A stretch of DNA of 64,000 bases from Saccharomonospora amisosensis (GCF_011761185.1 NZ_JAAOYM010000001.1:620001-684000), one strand, 5' to 3'. Positions 9,405 through 19,941 are shown, counted from the stretch's first letter. The notes: generated from the sequence alone by a model not told the origin. Made by a program: numbers and translations.

Positions 9405-10808
9405 ATGCCGGTTCCCGGGCCCGGTTACTCGATCACCGTGCGACTGGAAGCCCCGCCTTCGGCAAGCGCCGCGGGTGATCTGACCAGCGCCGTGGGTCGG
9501 GTCGGCGGCGTGCTCACCGCGTTCGACGTCGTCGAGTCGCACTCCGATGTCATCGTGGTGGACATCACGGCCAATGTGTTGTCGGCCGATCACGCTGAGG
9601 ACATCACCAAGGCGCTCGACACGCTGGCGGGTGTTCGGGTGCGCAAGGTGTCCGACCGCACGTTCCTGATGCACCTCGGCGGCAAGTTGGAGGTGACCCC
9701 TAAGGTCGCGCTGCGTAACCGCGACGACCTGTCGCGTGCCTACACGCCCGGCGTCGCGCGGGTGTGCCAGGCGATCGCCGCGAACCCGGACGACGCGCGC
9801 AGGCTCACCATCAAACGCAACACGGTCGCCGTGGTCACCGACGGTTCGGCCGTGCTCGGCCTCGGCAACATCGGCCCGGCCGCGGCCTTGCCGGTGATGG
9901 AGGGCAAGGCCGCGCTGTTCAAGAAGTTCGCGGGCGTCGACGCCTGGCCGGTGTGCCTGGACACACAGGACCCCGACGAGATCATCCGCATCGTTCGCGC
10001 GCTTGCCCCTGTCTACGCGGGAATCAACCTGGAGGACATCGCCGCGCCACGGTGTTTCGAGATCGAGGCACGGCTGCGGGAGCAGTTGGACATCCCGGTG
10101 TTCCACGACGATCAGCACGGCACGGCGATCGTGGTGGTGGCAGCTCTGCGCAACGCCCTGCGCGTGATCGGCAAACCGATCGAGAAGTGCCGGATCGTCG
10201 TCAGTGGTGTCGGCGCCGCCGGTTCGGCGATCATCCGGCTGTTGTTGCGTAAGTCACCCGCCGACATCGTCGCCGTCGACATCGAAGGGGCCGTGCACGG
10301 CGCTAGGCATCACCTCGACGACAACTTGCGCTGGGTGGCCGAGAACACCAACAGGGAAGCCTTCTCAGGCACGCTGCACGAGGCGCTGGTAGGTGCGGAT
10401 GTGTTCATCGGCGTATCGGCCCCCAACCTGCTCGGTGCCGAGCATGTCGCGACGATGGCCGACGACGCCGTGGTTTTCGCGCTGGCCAACCCCGACCCGG
10501 AGATCGACCCGCTTGAAGCGCAGCGGCACGCCGCCGTCGTGGCGACCGGGCGTAGCGACTATCCGAACCAGATCAACAACGTGCTGGCTTTCCCAGGTTT
10601 CTTCCGGGGACTGCTCGACGCGCAGGCGCACCAGATCGACGACGAGATGCTGCTGGCGGCGGCCAATGCCATCGCGGACGTCGTCGATGATCGGCTCAAC
10701 GCGTCCTTCATTGTGCCGAGCGTGTTCGACTCAGCGGTGGCGCCCGCCGTCGCTGAGGCGGTCAGGGCCGCCGCTCGTGGGGAAGAAGAAGTAGCCTCGG
10801 CATCGTGA
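9405..10808 (+). CDS. NAD-dependent malic enzyme with N-terminal ACT domain
   Basis: 467 residues from ATG 9405 with a G-rich ribosome site. Residues 1-85 form an ACT-like domain. The malic-enzyme domain follows: [30 protein letters not shown] (dinucleotide region), [46 protein letters not shown], and a second Rossmann GVGAAGSAI. It catalyses oxidative decarboxylation of malate to pyruvate and CO2, linking the citrate cycle to gluconeogenesis. The ACT domain suggests allosteric control by an amino acid or similar small ligand. It is inserted between the small gene and moaC relative to mycobacteria. Confidence 0.92.
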   Translation: MPVPGPGYSITVRLEAPPSASAAGDLTSAVGRVGGVLTAFDVVESHSDVIVVDITANVLSADHAEDITKALDTLAGVRVRKVSDRTFLMHLGGKLEVTPKVALRNRDDLSRAYTPGVARVCQAIAANPDDARRLTIKRNTVAVVTDGSAVLGLGNIGPAAALPVMEGKAALFKKFAGVDAWPVCLDTQDPDEIIRIVRALAPVYAGINLEDIAAPRCFEIEARLREQLDIPVFHDDQHGTAIVVVAALRNALRVIGKPIEKCRIVVSGVGAAGSAIIRLLLRKSPADIVAVDIEGAVHGARHHLDDNLRWVAENTNREAFSGTLHEALVGADVFIGVSAPNLLGAEHVATMADDAVVFALANPDPEIDPLEAQRHAAVVATGRSDYPNQINNVLAFPGFFRGLLDAQAHQIDDEMLLAAANAIADVVDDRLNASFIVPSVFDSAVAPAVAEAVRAAARGEEEVASAS

Positions 10809-10820
10809 GTGAGCAAGTGA

Positions 10821-10850
10821 GCATGAATGAGCATGAATGAGCATGAATGA
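10821..10850 (+). repeat. Three perfect 10-bp tandem repeats over the moaC start
   Basis: The unit GCATGAATGA occurs three times in a row. Because 10 is not a multiple of three, each copy places its ATG in a different frame and also carries a TGA. The chosen moaC start (ATG 10837) begins inside the second unit and is preceded immediately by an in-frame TGA. Confidence 0.9.
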
Positions 10851-11322
10851 GCTCAGCCACGTCGACGAGACGGGCACAGCCCGCATGGTCGACGTCTCCG
10901 GCAAGGACGTGACCGCGCGCACGGCGGTGGCCAGTGGCAGGGTGCGTACCACCACCGAGGTGGTCCGGTTGTTGTCGTCGAACGGGCTGCCCAAGGGTGA
11001 CGCCCTGGCTACCGCGCGCATCGCGGGAGTGCTCGGCGCCAAACGCACGCCTGAGCTGATCCCGCTGTGTCACCAGATCGCGTTGACCAAGGTGGACGTG
11101 GACTTCCAACTCGACACCGACAGCGTGCGCATCGAGGCCACGGCTCGAACCAGCGACCGCACGGGTGTGGAGATGGAGGCGCTGACCGCCGTCGCGGTGG
11201 CCGGACTGACGCTGCACGACATGATCAAGGCGGTCGATCCCGCCGCCTCGCTCGACGAGGTGCGGCTGGAGCGCAAGGCCGGCGGCAAGACCGGGACCTG
11301 GCATCGGGAGGAGCACCGATGA
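10837..11322 (+). CDS. moaC: Cyclic pyranopterin monophosphate synthase
   Basis: 161 residues from ATG 10837; ATG 10843 is an in-frame alternative. No good ribosome site is visible. MoaC motifs: MVDVSGKDVTARTAVASG, LIPLCHQIALTKVDVDF, TGVEMEALTAVAVAGLTLHD, MIKAVD. It converts the cyclic GTP-derived product of MoaA to cPMP in molybdenum-cofactor synthesis. The stop overlaps the next ATG (ATGA), so MoaC and the Mog-MoaE fusion should be co-translated. Confidence 0.93.
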   Translation: MSMNELSHVDETGTARMVDVSGKDVTARTAVASGRVRTTTEVVRLLSSNGLPKGDALATARIAGVLGAKRTPELIPLCHQIALTKVDVDFQLDTDSVRIEATARTSDRTGVEMEALTAVAVAGLTLHDMIKAVDPAASLDEVRLERKAGGKTGTWHREEHR

Positions 11323-12281
11323 AGCGCACCGCGAGAGTGATCGTGGCCTCGAATCGCGCAGCCAACGGCGTCTACGCCGACCAGACCGGCCCCATCATCA
11401 CCAGGTGGCTCGCCGAACGTTCCTACGAGGTGCCCGAGCCGGTCGTGGTGCCCGACGGTGAGCCGGTGGCGCAGGCGCTGAGGGAAAGTCTCTCCGACGA
11501 GGTCGACGTCGTGATCACTACGGGTGGCACCGGGATCTCACCGACCGACCGCACTCCCGAGGCAACAGCCCAGTTGCTGGACTACGAGCTTCCCGGGCTT
11601 GCCGACGCGGTAAGGGCAGCGGGGCAGGACAAGGTGGCGACCGCGATCCTGTCGCGAGGGATGGCCGGTGTCGCGGGGCGGACGCTGATCGTGAACCTGC
11701 CGGGCTCGCGGGGCGGTGTGAATGACGGGCTGGAGGTGCTTGCCGGAGTGCTCGACCATGCTGTCGATCAGATCGCGGGCGGGGACCATCCGAGGACCGG
11801 TGCCGGCACTCAACAGGAGAACGGCAACCAGCAGGAGAACGGGCAGCTCACGCCGACGGCTCGGGTAGCGCTCGCGCAGGTGACCGAGTCGGAGCTGTCG
11901 GTGGAGGAGCACGCCCAGCTCGTGCGTGAGGTGGGCGCGGGTGCCGTGGTGACCTTCGGCGGTGTTGTTCGCGACCACGACGACGGTCGGTCGGTGACCT
12001 CCTTGTACTACGAGGGACACCCGACCGCGGGCGAGGTGCTTGCCAGGGTCGTTTCGGAGGTTGTGGGGCGAAGGAGCGGCCTGCGGGCGGTGGCGGTCAG
12101 CCACCGGCTGGGGGCTTTGGAGATCGGCGACGTGGCGCTTGCCTGCGCTGTCGCCGCCGAGCACAGGGCCGAGGCCTTCGCGACCTGTGCCGAGTTGGTG
12201 GACGAGGTCAAGGCGCGGCTTCCAGTGTGGAAGCACCAGCACTTCGCCGACGGCACCGACGAATGGGTCAACTCGCCCTGA
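11319..12281 (+). CDS. Mog/MoaB-MoaE fusion: molybdopterin adenylyltransferase plus molybdopterin synthase large subunit
   Basis: 320 residues from ATG 11319, overlapping moaC by 4 nt. Residues 1-155 are a MoaB/Mog domain (RVIVASNRAANGVYADQTGP, TTGGTGISPTDRTPEAT, LSRGMAGV, LPGSRGGVNDGL). A Gln/Asn/Gly-rich linker with a repeated QQENG follows at about 165-180. Residues 185-320 are MoaE (GAVVTFGGVVRDHDDG, SLYYEGHPTA, AVSHRLGALEIGDVAL, WKHQHFADGTDEWV). The protein would combine sulfur insertion, together with MoaD, with activation of molybdopterin by AMP. Mycobacteria keep these as two adjacent genes. Confidence 0.92.
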   Translation: MKRTARVIVASNRAANGVYADQTGPIITRWLAERSYEVPEPVVVPDGEPVAQALRESLSDEVDVVITTGGTGISPTDRTPEATAQLLDYELPGLADAVRAAGQDKVATAILSRGMAGVAGRTLIVNLPGSRGGVNDGLEVLAGVLDHAVDQIAGGDHPRTGAGTQQENGNQQENGQLTPTARVALAQVTESELSVEEHAQLVREVGAGAVVTFGGVVRDHDDGRSVTSLYYEGHPTAGEVLARVVSEVVGRRSGLRAVAVSHRLGALEIGDVALACAVAAEHRAEAFATCAELVDEVKARLPVWKHQHFADGTDEWVNSP

Positions 12282-12433
12282 GCTGTATCTCTGGATGGCC
12301 CACCGACGCCGTCGGTCACATGGCCTTTCGGCGGGGCCCGCACTGTCTCGTCGCATGGTGGGTTCGGCCGACGGTTCGCCAAGGCCGCCAATCCGCGCCG
12401 AGAGTGGTCTTCTTGTTGTCAAGGGACGGGATG

Positions 12434-12470
12434 AGGGGTCCCACCGCCCGGGGGACGCGGTGGGACCCCT
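12434..12470. terminator. Long hairpin between convergent genes
   Basis: Arms 12434-12447 and 12457-12470 pair perfectly over 14 bp with a 9-nt loop. No U-tract follows on either strand. It lies between the convergent mog-moaE and rpf genes, so it probably acts as a bidirectional terminator or mRNA 3' stabiliser. Confidence 0.6.
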
Positions 12471-12475
12471 CCCGC

Positions 12476-12500
12476 GCCCGCCGATCAGCGATCGGCGGGC
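12476..12500. terminator. Second perfect hairpin immediately after the first
   Basis: GCCCGCCGATC (12476-12486) pairs with GATCGGCGGGC (12490-12500) around a 3-nt loop. It follows the 14-bp hairpin by 5 nt. The two together sit 40 nt past the rpf stop as read on the minus strand. Confidence 0.5.
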
Positions 12501-12539
12501 ATCGGTGCCGTTGTCGACACCCTCAGACCTTCGGGGAGG

Positions 12540-13606
<1,067 letters not shown>

Positions 13607-14470
13607 CTACTTCGCGGCCGTCAGAAAAGCCGCGAGACCGGCAAGATCATCCGTGTTGATGTGATCAACACCGGCCGCCAGCAACTCCTCCCACACCGCC
13701 GTCCGCGCCGGGGTGTCGTCGTCCGGGGTAGCCCAGAACCGCACCCGCTGCCCGGCCGCGTGCGCCTGCTCGACGAGCTCGCGCAGCCGAGCGCGTTCCT
13801 GGGCAGGGAAACGGCCCTCGCCGGTCCAGGAGAACAGCTTGGTCCAGTTGTCCGACACCAGCGGTGTCAGGCCCGCGTCGGAGCCGGGGCCGAGGTCGGT
13901 CCGGTCGGCGATGCGGCCGTCGTAGAACGCCAGTCGATGCCGCTGCGCGCTGAGCACCGCCCTGGGCCGGTTGCCGGAAAGCACCACCGTCACGGCGTGT
14001 CGGCGCACCTTACCCGCGTCGTAGGAGGTGAACATGAACGAGTACCGGGGATCGCGCAGCCGTCGCTCCAGCGCGGCGTAGGTGGTGATCGCGTCGCTCT
14101 TGATGTCCACGAGCAGCTGGAAGTCGATCTTGCGCCGGTACACCTTGCCGTGGTTGTCCACCACCCGCTCGCGCAGCGGTTCCAGGTAGAGCGACTCCAG
14201 CGTCCGTTCCGGCGTCAGGTCCTCAGGGTCGTGGCCGACCAGCAACTGGTCGCCGACCAGGTAGACGTCGGCCTCGACGCTGGTGAAGCCCTGGTCGAGC
14301 GCGTCGAACAGCGGGCGGGAGTGCTCGTAGTCGTTGTGCGCGTGCGCCTGCGCGAGCGGGCGGACGCTGCGGTCGCCGGGGCGAGCGTGTGCCGCCGCGG
14401 GCGCGCTGAGTAGCGTCAACAGGGTCAGGGCCGACAGCGCAGCCGCGAGCATGCGACGGGAGAGCGACAT
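13607..14470 (-). CDS. Secreted phosphatidylinositol-phospholipase-C-like / AIM6-type phosphodiesterase
   Basis: 287 residues from ATG 14470 with a clear signal peptide (about 1-29, ending SAPAAAHA). The mature start AQAHAHNDYEHSRPL and the run FTSVEADVYLVGDQLLVGHD resemble TIM-barrel phosphodiesterases of the PI-PLC/GDPD superfamily. The closest group is the fungal/bacterial AIM6-like proteins. The His, Glu-x-Asp and His-Asp residues that form the metal/catalytic site are present. The C-terminus (VRFWATPDDDTPART, GVDHINTDDLAGL) matches the GDPD closing strands. Substrate unknown. Confidence 0.75.
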   Translation of the reverse strand: MSLSRRMLAAALSALTLLTLLSAPAAAHARPGDRSVRPLAQAHAHNDYEHSRPLFDALDQGFTSVEADVYLVGDQLLVGHDPEDLTPERTLESLYLEPLRERVVDNHGKVYRRKIDFQLLVDIKSDAITTYAALERRLRDPRYSFMFTSYDAGKVRRHAVTVVLSGNRPRAVLSAQRHRLAFYDGRIADRTDLGPGSDAGLTPLVSDNWTKLFSWTGEGRFPAQERARLRELVEQAHAAGQRVRFWATPDDDTPARTAVWEELLAAGVDHINTDDLAGLAAFLTAAK

Positions 14471-14575
14471 GCGGCTCAGCCTGCGCGGGCCAGTGGGCCG
14501 CCAGGTGAACGGCTCTTCTCGGCAGGGTCACGAAATGACGAAAATCACTCGCAACCGCTGCGGATCATCGGCGGG

Positions 14576-14881
14576 TCAGCCCCCGGCGAAGGGTGGCAGC
14601 ACGTCCAACTCCGCACCGTCGGGGAGCTGCCGGGTGACATCGCGCACCGCCATGCCGTCGAGCAGGAAGCTCGCGGCATCGAGGATGCGAGAAAGCTCAC
14701 CCGGATGCATCGCTCGCAACTGATCGACGGCCTCGCCAACCGAAGCGCCAGGTGGTAGCCGCACGAGTTCGGAATCCACCCCGCTTGCCGCCCGTGCGGA
14801 CGCGAAGTACCGCACGAGCACGGTGGTGGCGTGCTGCTCCCCCTCGTCGAGCGAGGTCGGCCCTGAAGTCGCCGAGCTCAC
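14576..14881 (-). CDS. moaD: MoaD/ThiS-family sulfur carrier, molybdopterin synthase small subunit
   Basis: 101 residues from GTG 14881, two bases after the moaA stop. It has a ubiquitin-like fold (TVLVRYFASARAASGVDSE, VGEAVDQLRAMHP, FLLDGMAVRDVTRQLPDGAE, LDVLPPFAGG). The essential C-terminal Gly-Gly is present for thiocarboxylation. It partners the MoaE half of the fusion at 11319 and corresponds in position to mycobacterial moaD2. The N-terminal 18 residues are an extension. Confidence 0.9.
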   Translation of the reverse strand: MSSATSGPTSLDEGEQHATTVLVRYFASARAASGVDSELVRLPPGASVGEAVDQLRAMHPGELSRILDAASFLLDGMAVRDVTRQLPDGAELDVLPPFAGG

Positions 14882-14883
14882 GG

Positions 14884-15948
14884 TCAGCCTCCGATCGCGC
14901 TCATCGGCCGGATCGGCTGCGCGAACCCGGCCTCGTTGATCTCATGACCAGCGAGTTTGCCCCACATGGTGGCTCGCCAGGTGTTGGCGATGTCCTCGTC
15001 GCTGGCGCCACCACGCAGCAGCAGCCGCAGGTCGGTCTCGTCGGTACTGAACAGGCAGGAACGGATCGCCCCGTCGGCTGTGAGCCTGGTCCGCTCGCAG
15101 GCGGCGCAGAACGGCCTGCTCACCGACGGGATCACGCCCACCTCGTGCGGCCCGCCGTCGACCAGCCAGCGTTCCGCGGGCGCCCCTCCTCGCTCGGCCG
15201 GACTCGGGGTCAGCGTGAACTCGGTGCCGAGCAGTTCCAGGATCTCGTCGGCCGTGATCATCTCCTTGCGGTTCCAGCCGTGTTGGGCATCCAGTGGCAT
15301 CTGCTCGATGAACCGCAGGTGGTAGCCGTTTTCGAGGGCGAACCGCAGTAGCGAGGGCGCCTCGTGTTCGTTGACACCCCGCAGCAACACCGCATTGATC
15401 TTCACCGGGTCAAGGCCCGCTTCCCGCGCGGCCGCGAGCGCGTCCAGCACGTGCCGCAGGCGGTCCCTTCTGGTGATGTGTTCGAACGTCTTCGGGTCGA
15501 TGGAGTCGAGCGAGACGTTGATCCGGTCCAGTCCCGCGTCGGCGAAAGCTTTGGCGCGCTTGGCGAAGCCGATGCCGTTCGTGGTCATGGACAGCCGCGG
15601 ACGCGGCCGGAGCGCGGCGATCCTCGCCACGAGGTCCTCCAGCCGGGGCCGCAGCAGCGGCTCCCCTCCGGTGAGCCGGATGTCTGTGATGCCGAGGTCG
15701 CGCACGGCGATCGTCATCAGCCGGACCAGTTCGTCGTCGCTGAGTACCTGCTCACCGGGCATCCACTCCAGCCCTTCGGCAGGCATGCAGTAGGTACACC
15801 GCAGGTTGCACTTGTCGGTGAGGGATACCCGAAGGTCCGTCGCGACGCGCCCGAACGTGTCGATGAGCGCGGGATTGTCCGGTCGTGGCTTGTCCGTCAC
15901 CTGCTGTGCGCCGGGCACCCTGGGGATGCCGAGGTTTACCTCCGTCAC
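14884..15948 (-). CDS. moaA: GTP 3',8-cyclase (radical SAM)
   Basis: 354 residues from GTG 15948. The radical SAM cluster motif is CNLRCTYC near residues 47-54. The C-terminal second cluster motif is FCAACERTRLT...CLF (C-X2-C-X13-C). The protein ends in the Gly-Gly tail typical of MoaA (MSAIGG). It performs the first step of molybdenum-cofactor synthesis, from GTP to the cyclic precursor, ahead of MoaC. A TAGGCT -10-like box (15951-15956, minus) lies only 2 nt before this GTG, so the true start may be a little downstream. Confidence 0.94.
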   Translation of the reverse strand: MTEVNLGIPRVPGAQQVTDKPRPDNPALIDTFGRVATDLRVSLTDKCNLRCTYCMPAEGLEWMPGEQVLSDDELVRLMTIAVRDLGITDIRLTGGEPLLRPRLEDLVARIAALRPRPRLSMTTNGIGFAKRAKAFADAGLDRINVSLDSIDPKTFEHITRRDRLRHVLDALAAAREAGLDPVKINAVLLRGVNEHEAPSLLRFALENGYHLRFIEQMPLDAQHGWNRKEMITADEILELLGTEFTLTPSPAERGGAPAERWLVDGGPHEVGVIPSVSRPFCAACERTRLTADGAIRSCLFSTDETDLRLLLRGGASDEDIANTWRATMWGKLAGHEINEAGFAQPIRPMSAIGG

Positions 15949-16040
15949 CCAGCCCAGCCTAGTGCGCCGATCCGGCCAGGTGTGAGCTTGCTTTCACGAC
16001 GATCGGGACCGTAAGCCTGGTTAATCCGCATGTGCGGCGA

Positions 16041-16046
16041 TATATT
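16041..16046 (+). promoter_or_regulatory. -10 element of a leaderless promoter for the MerR/TOBE regulator gene
   Basis: TATATT ends 7 nt before GTG 16054 and no ribosome site is present. The surrounding 12 bp (16037-16048) are nearly palindromic and A/T-rich, recalling a molybdate-regulator half site, so autoregulation is possible. Confidence 0.45.
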
Positions 16047-16053
16047 GCTATGT

Positions 16054-16458
16054 GTGCCGCAGTTTCGGTTCTCGGAAGCCGCCCGCCTGCTCGGTGTCAG
16101 CGACGACACAGTCCGGCGCTGGGTGCGGGCCGGAGAACTCGCCGCGGGCGAGGACGCCGCGAGGCGCAAGGTTGTCGAAGGCGCCGAGCTCGCGGCCTTC
16201 GCGCGCAGGCTCGCCGGTGAGACACCGGACCCCACCGGAGTGCGCCGCTCGGCGCGCAACCGCTTCGTCGGGCTGGTCACCGATGTCGTCACCGACAAGG
16301 TCATGGCCAAGGTGGAACTGCAATGCGGCCCTAACCGGATCGTGTCGCTGATGAGCACCGAGGCGGCCACCGAACTGGGGCTGCAGCCGGGCGTGCTGGC
16401 GGTGGCCGTGGTGAAGGCCACGCAGGTCATCATCGAGACCGTCGGAGGTGACCAGTGA
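16054..16458 (+). CDS. MerR-type helix-turn-helix regulator with TOBE (molybdate-binding) domain
   Basis: 134 residues from GTG 16054. A short HTH (FRFSEAARLLGVSDDTVRRW, then VRAGEL) of the excisionase/MerR type is followed by a single molbindin/TOBE domain (NRFVGLVTDVVTDKVMAKVE, IVSLMSTEAATELGLQPG, AVVKATQVIIETV). It is placed directly before modABC and overlaps modA. It is therefore very likely the molybdate-responsive regulator of that operon, an alternative to ModE. The gene looks leaderless. Confidence 0.85.
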   Translation: MPQFRFSEAARLLGVSDDTVRRWVRAGELAAGEDAARRKVVEGAELAAFARRLAGETPDPTGVRRSARNRFVGLVTDVVTDKVMAKVELQCGPNRIVSLMSTEAATELGLQPGVLAVAVVKATQVIIETVGGDQ

Positions 16459-17213
16459 GGAGATCGTCGGGCCGGGGGCTGATCGCGCTGCTCGTCGCCG
16501 GGCTCACGGCAGCGGCGTGCACGACGCCCTCGGAGGACGGTTCGGCCACCCTCACCGTGTTCGCGGCGGCCTCGCTCACCGAACCCTTCGCCGCGCTGGA
16601 ACGCCGCTTCGAAGACACCCACCCCGGCGTGGACGTACTACTGAACCTCGACGGGTCTCCCACGCTGGCTCAGCAGATCATCGAGGGCGCGCCGGTCGAC
16701 GTGTTCGCCTCCGCCGACGAGGCGACGATGCGACAGGTGGTGAGCGCGGGAGCGGTCGAGGGTCGTCCCGCCACGTTCGCCACCAACACGCTGACGATCG
16801 CCGTCGCGCCAGGCAACCCGCACCGCATCCGGGGACTGGCCGACCTCGCCGAGCCCGGCCTCACGGTGGTCGTATGCGCGCCCAGGGTTCCGTGCGGGGC
16901 GGCGACAGAGCGGGTGCAGCGAGCGGCAGGGGTCGAACTCACGCCCGCGAGTGAGGAGCAGAACGTGAAAGCGGTGCTCGCGAAGGTCGAGGCGGGTGTC
17001 GCCGACGCGGGACTGGTGTACAAGACGGACGTTACCGCGCGGAGGCGGGTGGAGGCCGTGCCCTTTCCCGAGTCGCGGCAGGCGGTCAACACCTATCCCA
17101 TCGCGACCCTCGCCGGCGCGCCGCGACCAGGACTCGCGCGCGAGTTCACCGAACTCGTGCTCGGCGAGGTCGGCAGCCGCGAGTTGAGTGAGGCGGGCTT
17201 TGGCACGCCCTGA
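16455..17213 (+). CDS. modA: Molybdate ABC transporter substrate-binding lipoprotein
   Basis: 252 residues from GTG 16455, overlapping the regulator stop (GTGA). Lipobox LTAAAC near residue 22. ModA motifs: [62 protein letters not shown]. The protein is anchored on the outer face of the membrane and delivers molybdate (or tungstate) to ModB. First transport gene of the modABC operon, next to the Moco genes that use the metal. Confidence 0.93.
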   Translation: MRRSSGRGLIALLVAGLTAAACTTPSEDGSATLTVFAAASLTEPFAALERRFEDTHPGVDVLLNLDGSPTLAQQIIEGAPVDVFASADEATMRQVVSAGAVEGRPATFATNTLTIAVAPGNPHRIRGLADLAEPGLTVVVCAPRVPCGAATERVQRAAGVELTPASEEQNVKAVLAKVEAGVADAGLVYKTDVTARRRVEAVPFPESRQAVNTYPIATLAGAPRPGLAREFTELVLGEVGSRELSEAGFGTP

Positions 17214-18030
17214 CCGGGCAGCGCGCGGCCGCGGCCGCTCCCGAACGGCCGGTGTGCCGTTGGTGTTGTGGGTCCCTGCCTCCCTGGCTCTGGCGCTCGT
17301 CGTACTGCCGGTCGTCGGGTTGCTCGTGCGTACCGACTACGCCAACCTGCCCGAACTGCTGACGTCGCCGTCGGCCAGCAACGCGTTGCGACTGTCCTTG
17401 CTCACCGCCGGACTGTCCACTGTGGCCTGTGTGGTGCTGGGAGTGCCGCTTGCGGTGGTGCTTGCCCGCTACCGCGGGCGCGCGGTACGCGTGCTGCGGG
17501 CCGTTGTGCTGTTGCCGCTGGTGCTGCCGCCCGTCGTCGGCGGTCTCGCGCTGCTCTACCTGCTTGGCCGCAACGGCTTTCTCGGCTACCTGCTCGACGT
17601 CACCGCGGGCGTGCGGGTGCCACTGACCACCGCCGCCGTGGTCGTCGCGCAGACCTTCGTGGCGATGCCGTTCCTCGTGGTGAGCCTTGAGGGGGCGCTG
17701 CGTGGCGCCGGTGATCGCTACGAGCGTGTCGCCGCCACGCTCGGCGCGGGCCCGTGGACGGTGTTTCGCAGGGTCACCGTCCCGCTGTTGCTGCCCGCGC
17801 TGGGTTCCGGCGCGGTACTCAGCTTCGCCAGGGCGCTCGGTGAGTTCGGGGCGACGATCACGTTCGCGGGCAGCCTGGAAGGCGTGACCCGCACCCTGCC
17901 GCTCGAGGTGTACAACCAGGCGCAGACCGATGTCGACAGTGCCGTGGCACTCGCGCTGCTGCTGGTGGTGGTGGCCGTCGTGGTGATCGTGCTCGCGCGG
18001 CCTCGTGCGCTGGAAGGGGTGCGGGCGTGA
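17188..18030 (+). CDS. modB: Molybdate ABC transporter permease
   Basis: 280 residues from GTG 17188, overlapping modA by 26 nt. It has five to six membrane helices. The ABC-permease EAA loop is present ([34 protein letters not shown]). [13 protein letters not shown] near residue 220 is a ModB/CysW hallmark. The stop overlaps the GTG of modC. It forms the channel for molybdate with ModC as motor. Confidence 0.93.
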   Translation: MRRALARPDRAARGRGRSRTAGVPLVLWVPASLALALVVLPVVGLLVRTDYANLPELLTSPSASNALRLSLLTAGLSTVACVVLGVPLAVVLARYRGRAVRVLRAVVLLPLVLPPVVGGLALLYLLGRNGFLGYLLDVTAGVRVPLTTAAVVVAQTFVAMPFLVVSLEGALRGAGDRYERVAATLGAGPWTVFRRVTVPLLLPALGSGAVLSFARALGEFGATITFAGSLEGVTRTLPLEVYNQAQTDVDSAVALALLLVVVAVVVIVLARPRALEGVRA

Positions 18031-19106
18031 CACTGCACGCCGAGCTGGAGGCCAGCCGGGGCGCGTTCACGCTGTCGGTGGCCTTCGACGTGCCACGCGA
18101 CTCCGTGCTGGCGGTACTCGGACCCAACGGGTCGGGCAAGTCCACGCTGCTCGGCTGCCTCGCCGGGCTGGTGGTGCCCGATCGCGCCACGGTGACTCTC
18201 GGAGAGCGCACTCTCGACGGGCACGGCCACGCGGTGCCGCCGCACCGGCGTGGTGTCGGCCTGCTCGCGCAGGAGGCGCTGCTGTTCCCGCACCTGAGCG
18301 TCACCGACAACGTCGCCTTCGCGCCGCGCTCGCGTGGCGCGTCCCGAGCGGACGCACGTGCCACCGCTCACCGCTGGCTGAGCGAGGTGGACGCCGCCGA
18401 ACTCGCCGACCGCAAACCCCACCAACTCTCCGGGGGGCAGGCTCAGCGGGTGGCCATCGCACGCGCGTTGGCCGGACAACCGGAGTTGTTGCTGCTCGAC
18501 GAGCCACTCGCGGCGCTCGACGTCGATGCCGCGCCAGCCATCCGCGCTCTGTTGCGGCGAGTGCTGCGCGATCGCGGCCACCGCAGAGCCACCGTGCTCG
18601 TGACCCATGACCCGCTCGACGCGCTGACGCTTTCCGACTCCGTCGTGGTGCTCTCGGCCGGGCGGATCGTGGAGCGCGGTCCCACGCGCGAGGTGCTGGC
18701 CGCGCCGAGGACGGCGTTCACCGCGCGAATCGCGGGGCTGAATCTCGTGGCGGGCACCGCAACCACAGGCGGTGAGAGCGTGCGCACCTCGGCAGGTCAA
18801 CTGGTGACCGGCGTGCCGTCGATCGAGGTGGCCACAGGGGAACCCGCCGTCGCGGTGTTCACCCCGGGGTCGGTGGCGGTACACCCCGCTGGTTCGACCG
18901 TCAGCGGTAGCCCGAGGAACGTAATCGACGCCGTGATCTCGGCGCTTGAGCCGCACGGCCCGGTGGTGCGGCTGCGCACCACCGAGGGGATCAGCGCGGA
19001 CCTGACCCCTTCCTCGGTGGCGGAACTGGCATTGGAGCCCGGCCGCGCGGTGCGACTCGTCATCAAGGCCACCGCGGTGACGATCCATCCTGCCATCGGC
19101 CGGTAG
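18027..19106 (+). CDS. modC: Molybdate ABC transporter ATP-binding protein
   Basis: 359 residues from GTG 18027. Walker [11 protein letters not shown]-loop [12 protein letters not shown], signature [15 protein letters not shown], Walker [14 protein letters not shown]-loop VTHD. The C-terminal 70 residues form a TOBE domain ([31 protein letters not shown]), as in ModC proteins that bind oxyanion for feedback inhibition. It powers uptake through ModB. Confidence 0.94.
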   Translation: MTLHAELEASRGAFTLSVAFDVPRDSVLAVLGPNGSGKSTLLGCLAGLVVPDRATVTLGERTLDGHGHAVPPHRRGVGLLAQEALLFPHLSVTDNVAFAPRSRGASRADARATAHRWLSEVDAAELADRKPHQLSGGQAQRVAIARALAGQPELLLLDEPLAALDVDAAPAIRALLRRVLRDRGHRRATVLVTHDPLDALTLSDSVVVLSAGRIVERGPTREVLAAPRTAFTARIAGLNLVAGTATTGGESVRTSAGQLVTGVPSIEVATGEPAVAVFTPGSVAVHPAGSTVSGSPRNVIDAVISALEPHGPVVRLRTTEGISADLTPSSVAELALEPGRAVRLVIKATAVTIHPAIGR

Positions 19107-19124
19107 GGCAATAGGCTGTGCCCC

Positions 19125-19919
19125 ATGAGCGATCAGCAGTGGAGCTACCTCACCGACATGGACGGCGTGCTCGTGCACGAGGAGCATCTCGTTCCGGGCG
19201 CCGATGAGTTCCTCGCCGAACTGCGGGCCAGTGGGGCCAAGTTCCTCGTGCTGACCAACAACTCCATCTACACGCCGCGTGACCTGCGGGCCAGGTTGTT
19301 GCGGACGGGACTGGACGTGCCGGAGGAGGCGATCTGGACCTCCGCGCTGGCCACCGCCAGATTCCTGCACTCACAGCGGCCGAACGGTTCGGCGTTCGTC
19401 ATCGGCGAGGCCGGTCTCACCACGGCGCTGCACGAGGTCGGGTACGTGCTCACCGACACCGAACCCGACTACGTGGTGCTCGGCGAGACCCGCACCTACA
19501 GCTTCACATCCATCACGAGGGCGATCCGGCTGATCGACGGCGGGGCCCGGTTCATCGCGACCAACCCCGACCCCACCGGGCCGAGCAGGGAGGGCCTGCT
19601 ACCCGCCACCGGCTCCATAGCGGCACTGATCGAGCGCGCGACCGGCCGCTCGCCCTACTACGTCGGCAAGCCGAACCCGCTCATGATGCGCTCGGCGCTA
19701 CGCGCTCTTGGCACGCACTCCGAGCACACGTTGATGATCGGCGACCGGATGGACACCGATGTGCACTCCGGCATCGAGGCGGGGCTGAGCACGGTCCTCG
19801 TGCTCAGCGGCATCTCGACGCGCGAGTCCGCTGAACGCTACCCGTTCCGGCCGACCCTGGTGATCAACTCGATCGCCGATCTGCTAGGTCGGGTCAAGGA
19901 CCCGTTCGCCGCTGCTTGA
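19125..19919 (+). CDS. HAD-IIA family phosphatase (NagD-like)
   Basis: 264 residues from ATG 19125. TAGGCT (19112-19117) ends 7 nt upstream, so the mRNA is probably leaderless. HAD motif I is [13 protein letters not shown], motif II LVLTNNS, motif [17 protein letters not shown] and [17 protein letters not shown]. The large C2-type cap between motifs II and III is the NagD/AraL form. These enzymes dephosphorylate sugar phosphates, nucleotides or p-nitrophenyl phosphate; the physiological substrate is unknown. Confidence 0.88.
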   Translation: MSDQQWSYLTDMDGVLVHEEHLVPGADEFLAELRASGAKFLVLTNNSIYTPRDLRARLLRTGLDVPEEAIWTSALATARFLHSQRPNGSAFVIGEAGLTTALHEVGYVLTDTEPDYVVLGETRTYSFTSITRAIRLIDGGARFIATNPDPTGPSREGLLPATGSIAALIERATGRSPYYVGKPNPLMMRSALRALGTHSEHTLMIGDRMDTDVHSGIEAGLSTVLVLSGISTRESAERYPFRPTLVINSIADLLGRVKDPFAAA

Positions 19920-19941
19920 CCGGTGGGCATATCGTCGTGGG

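Noticed and set aside
17718-19370. 550-residue open frame antisense to modB, modC and the HAD gene
   Set aside because: Shadow frame; all three plus-strand genes carry complete family motifs.
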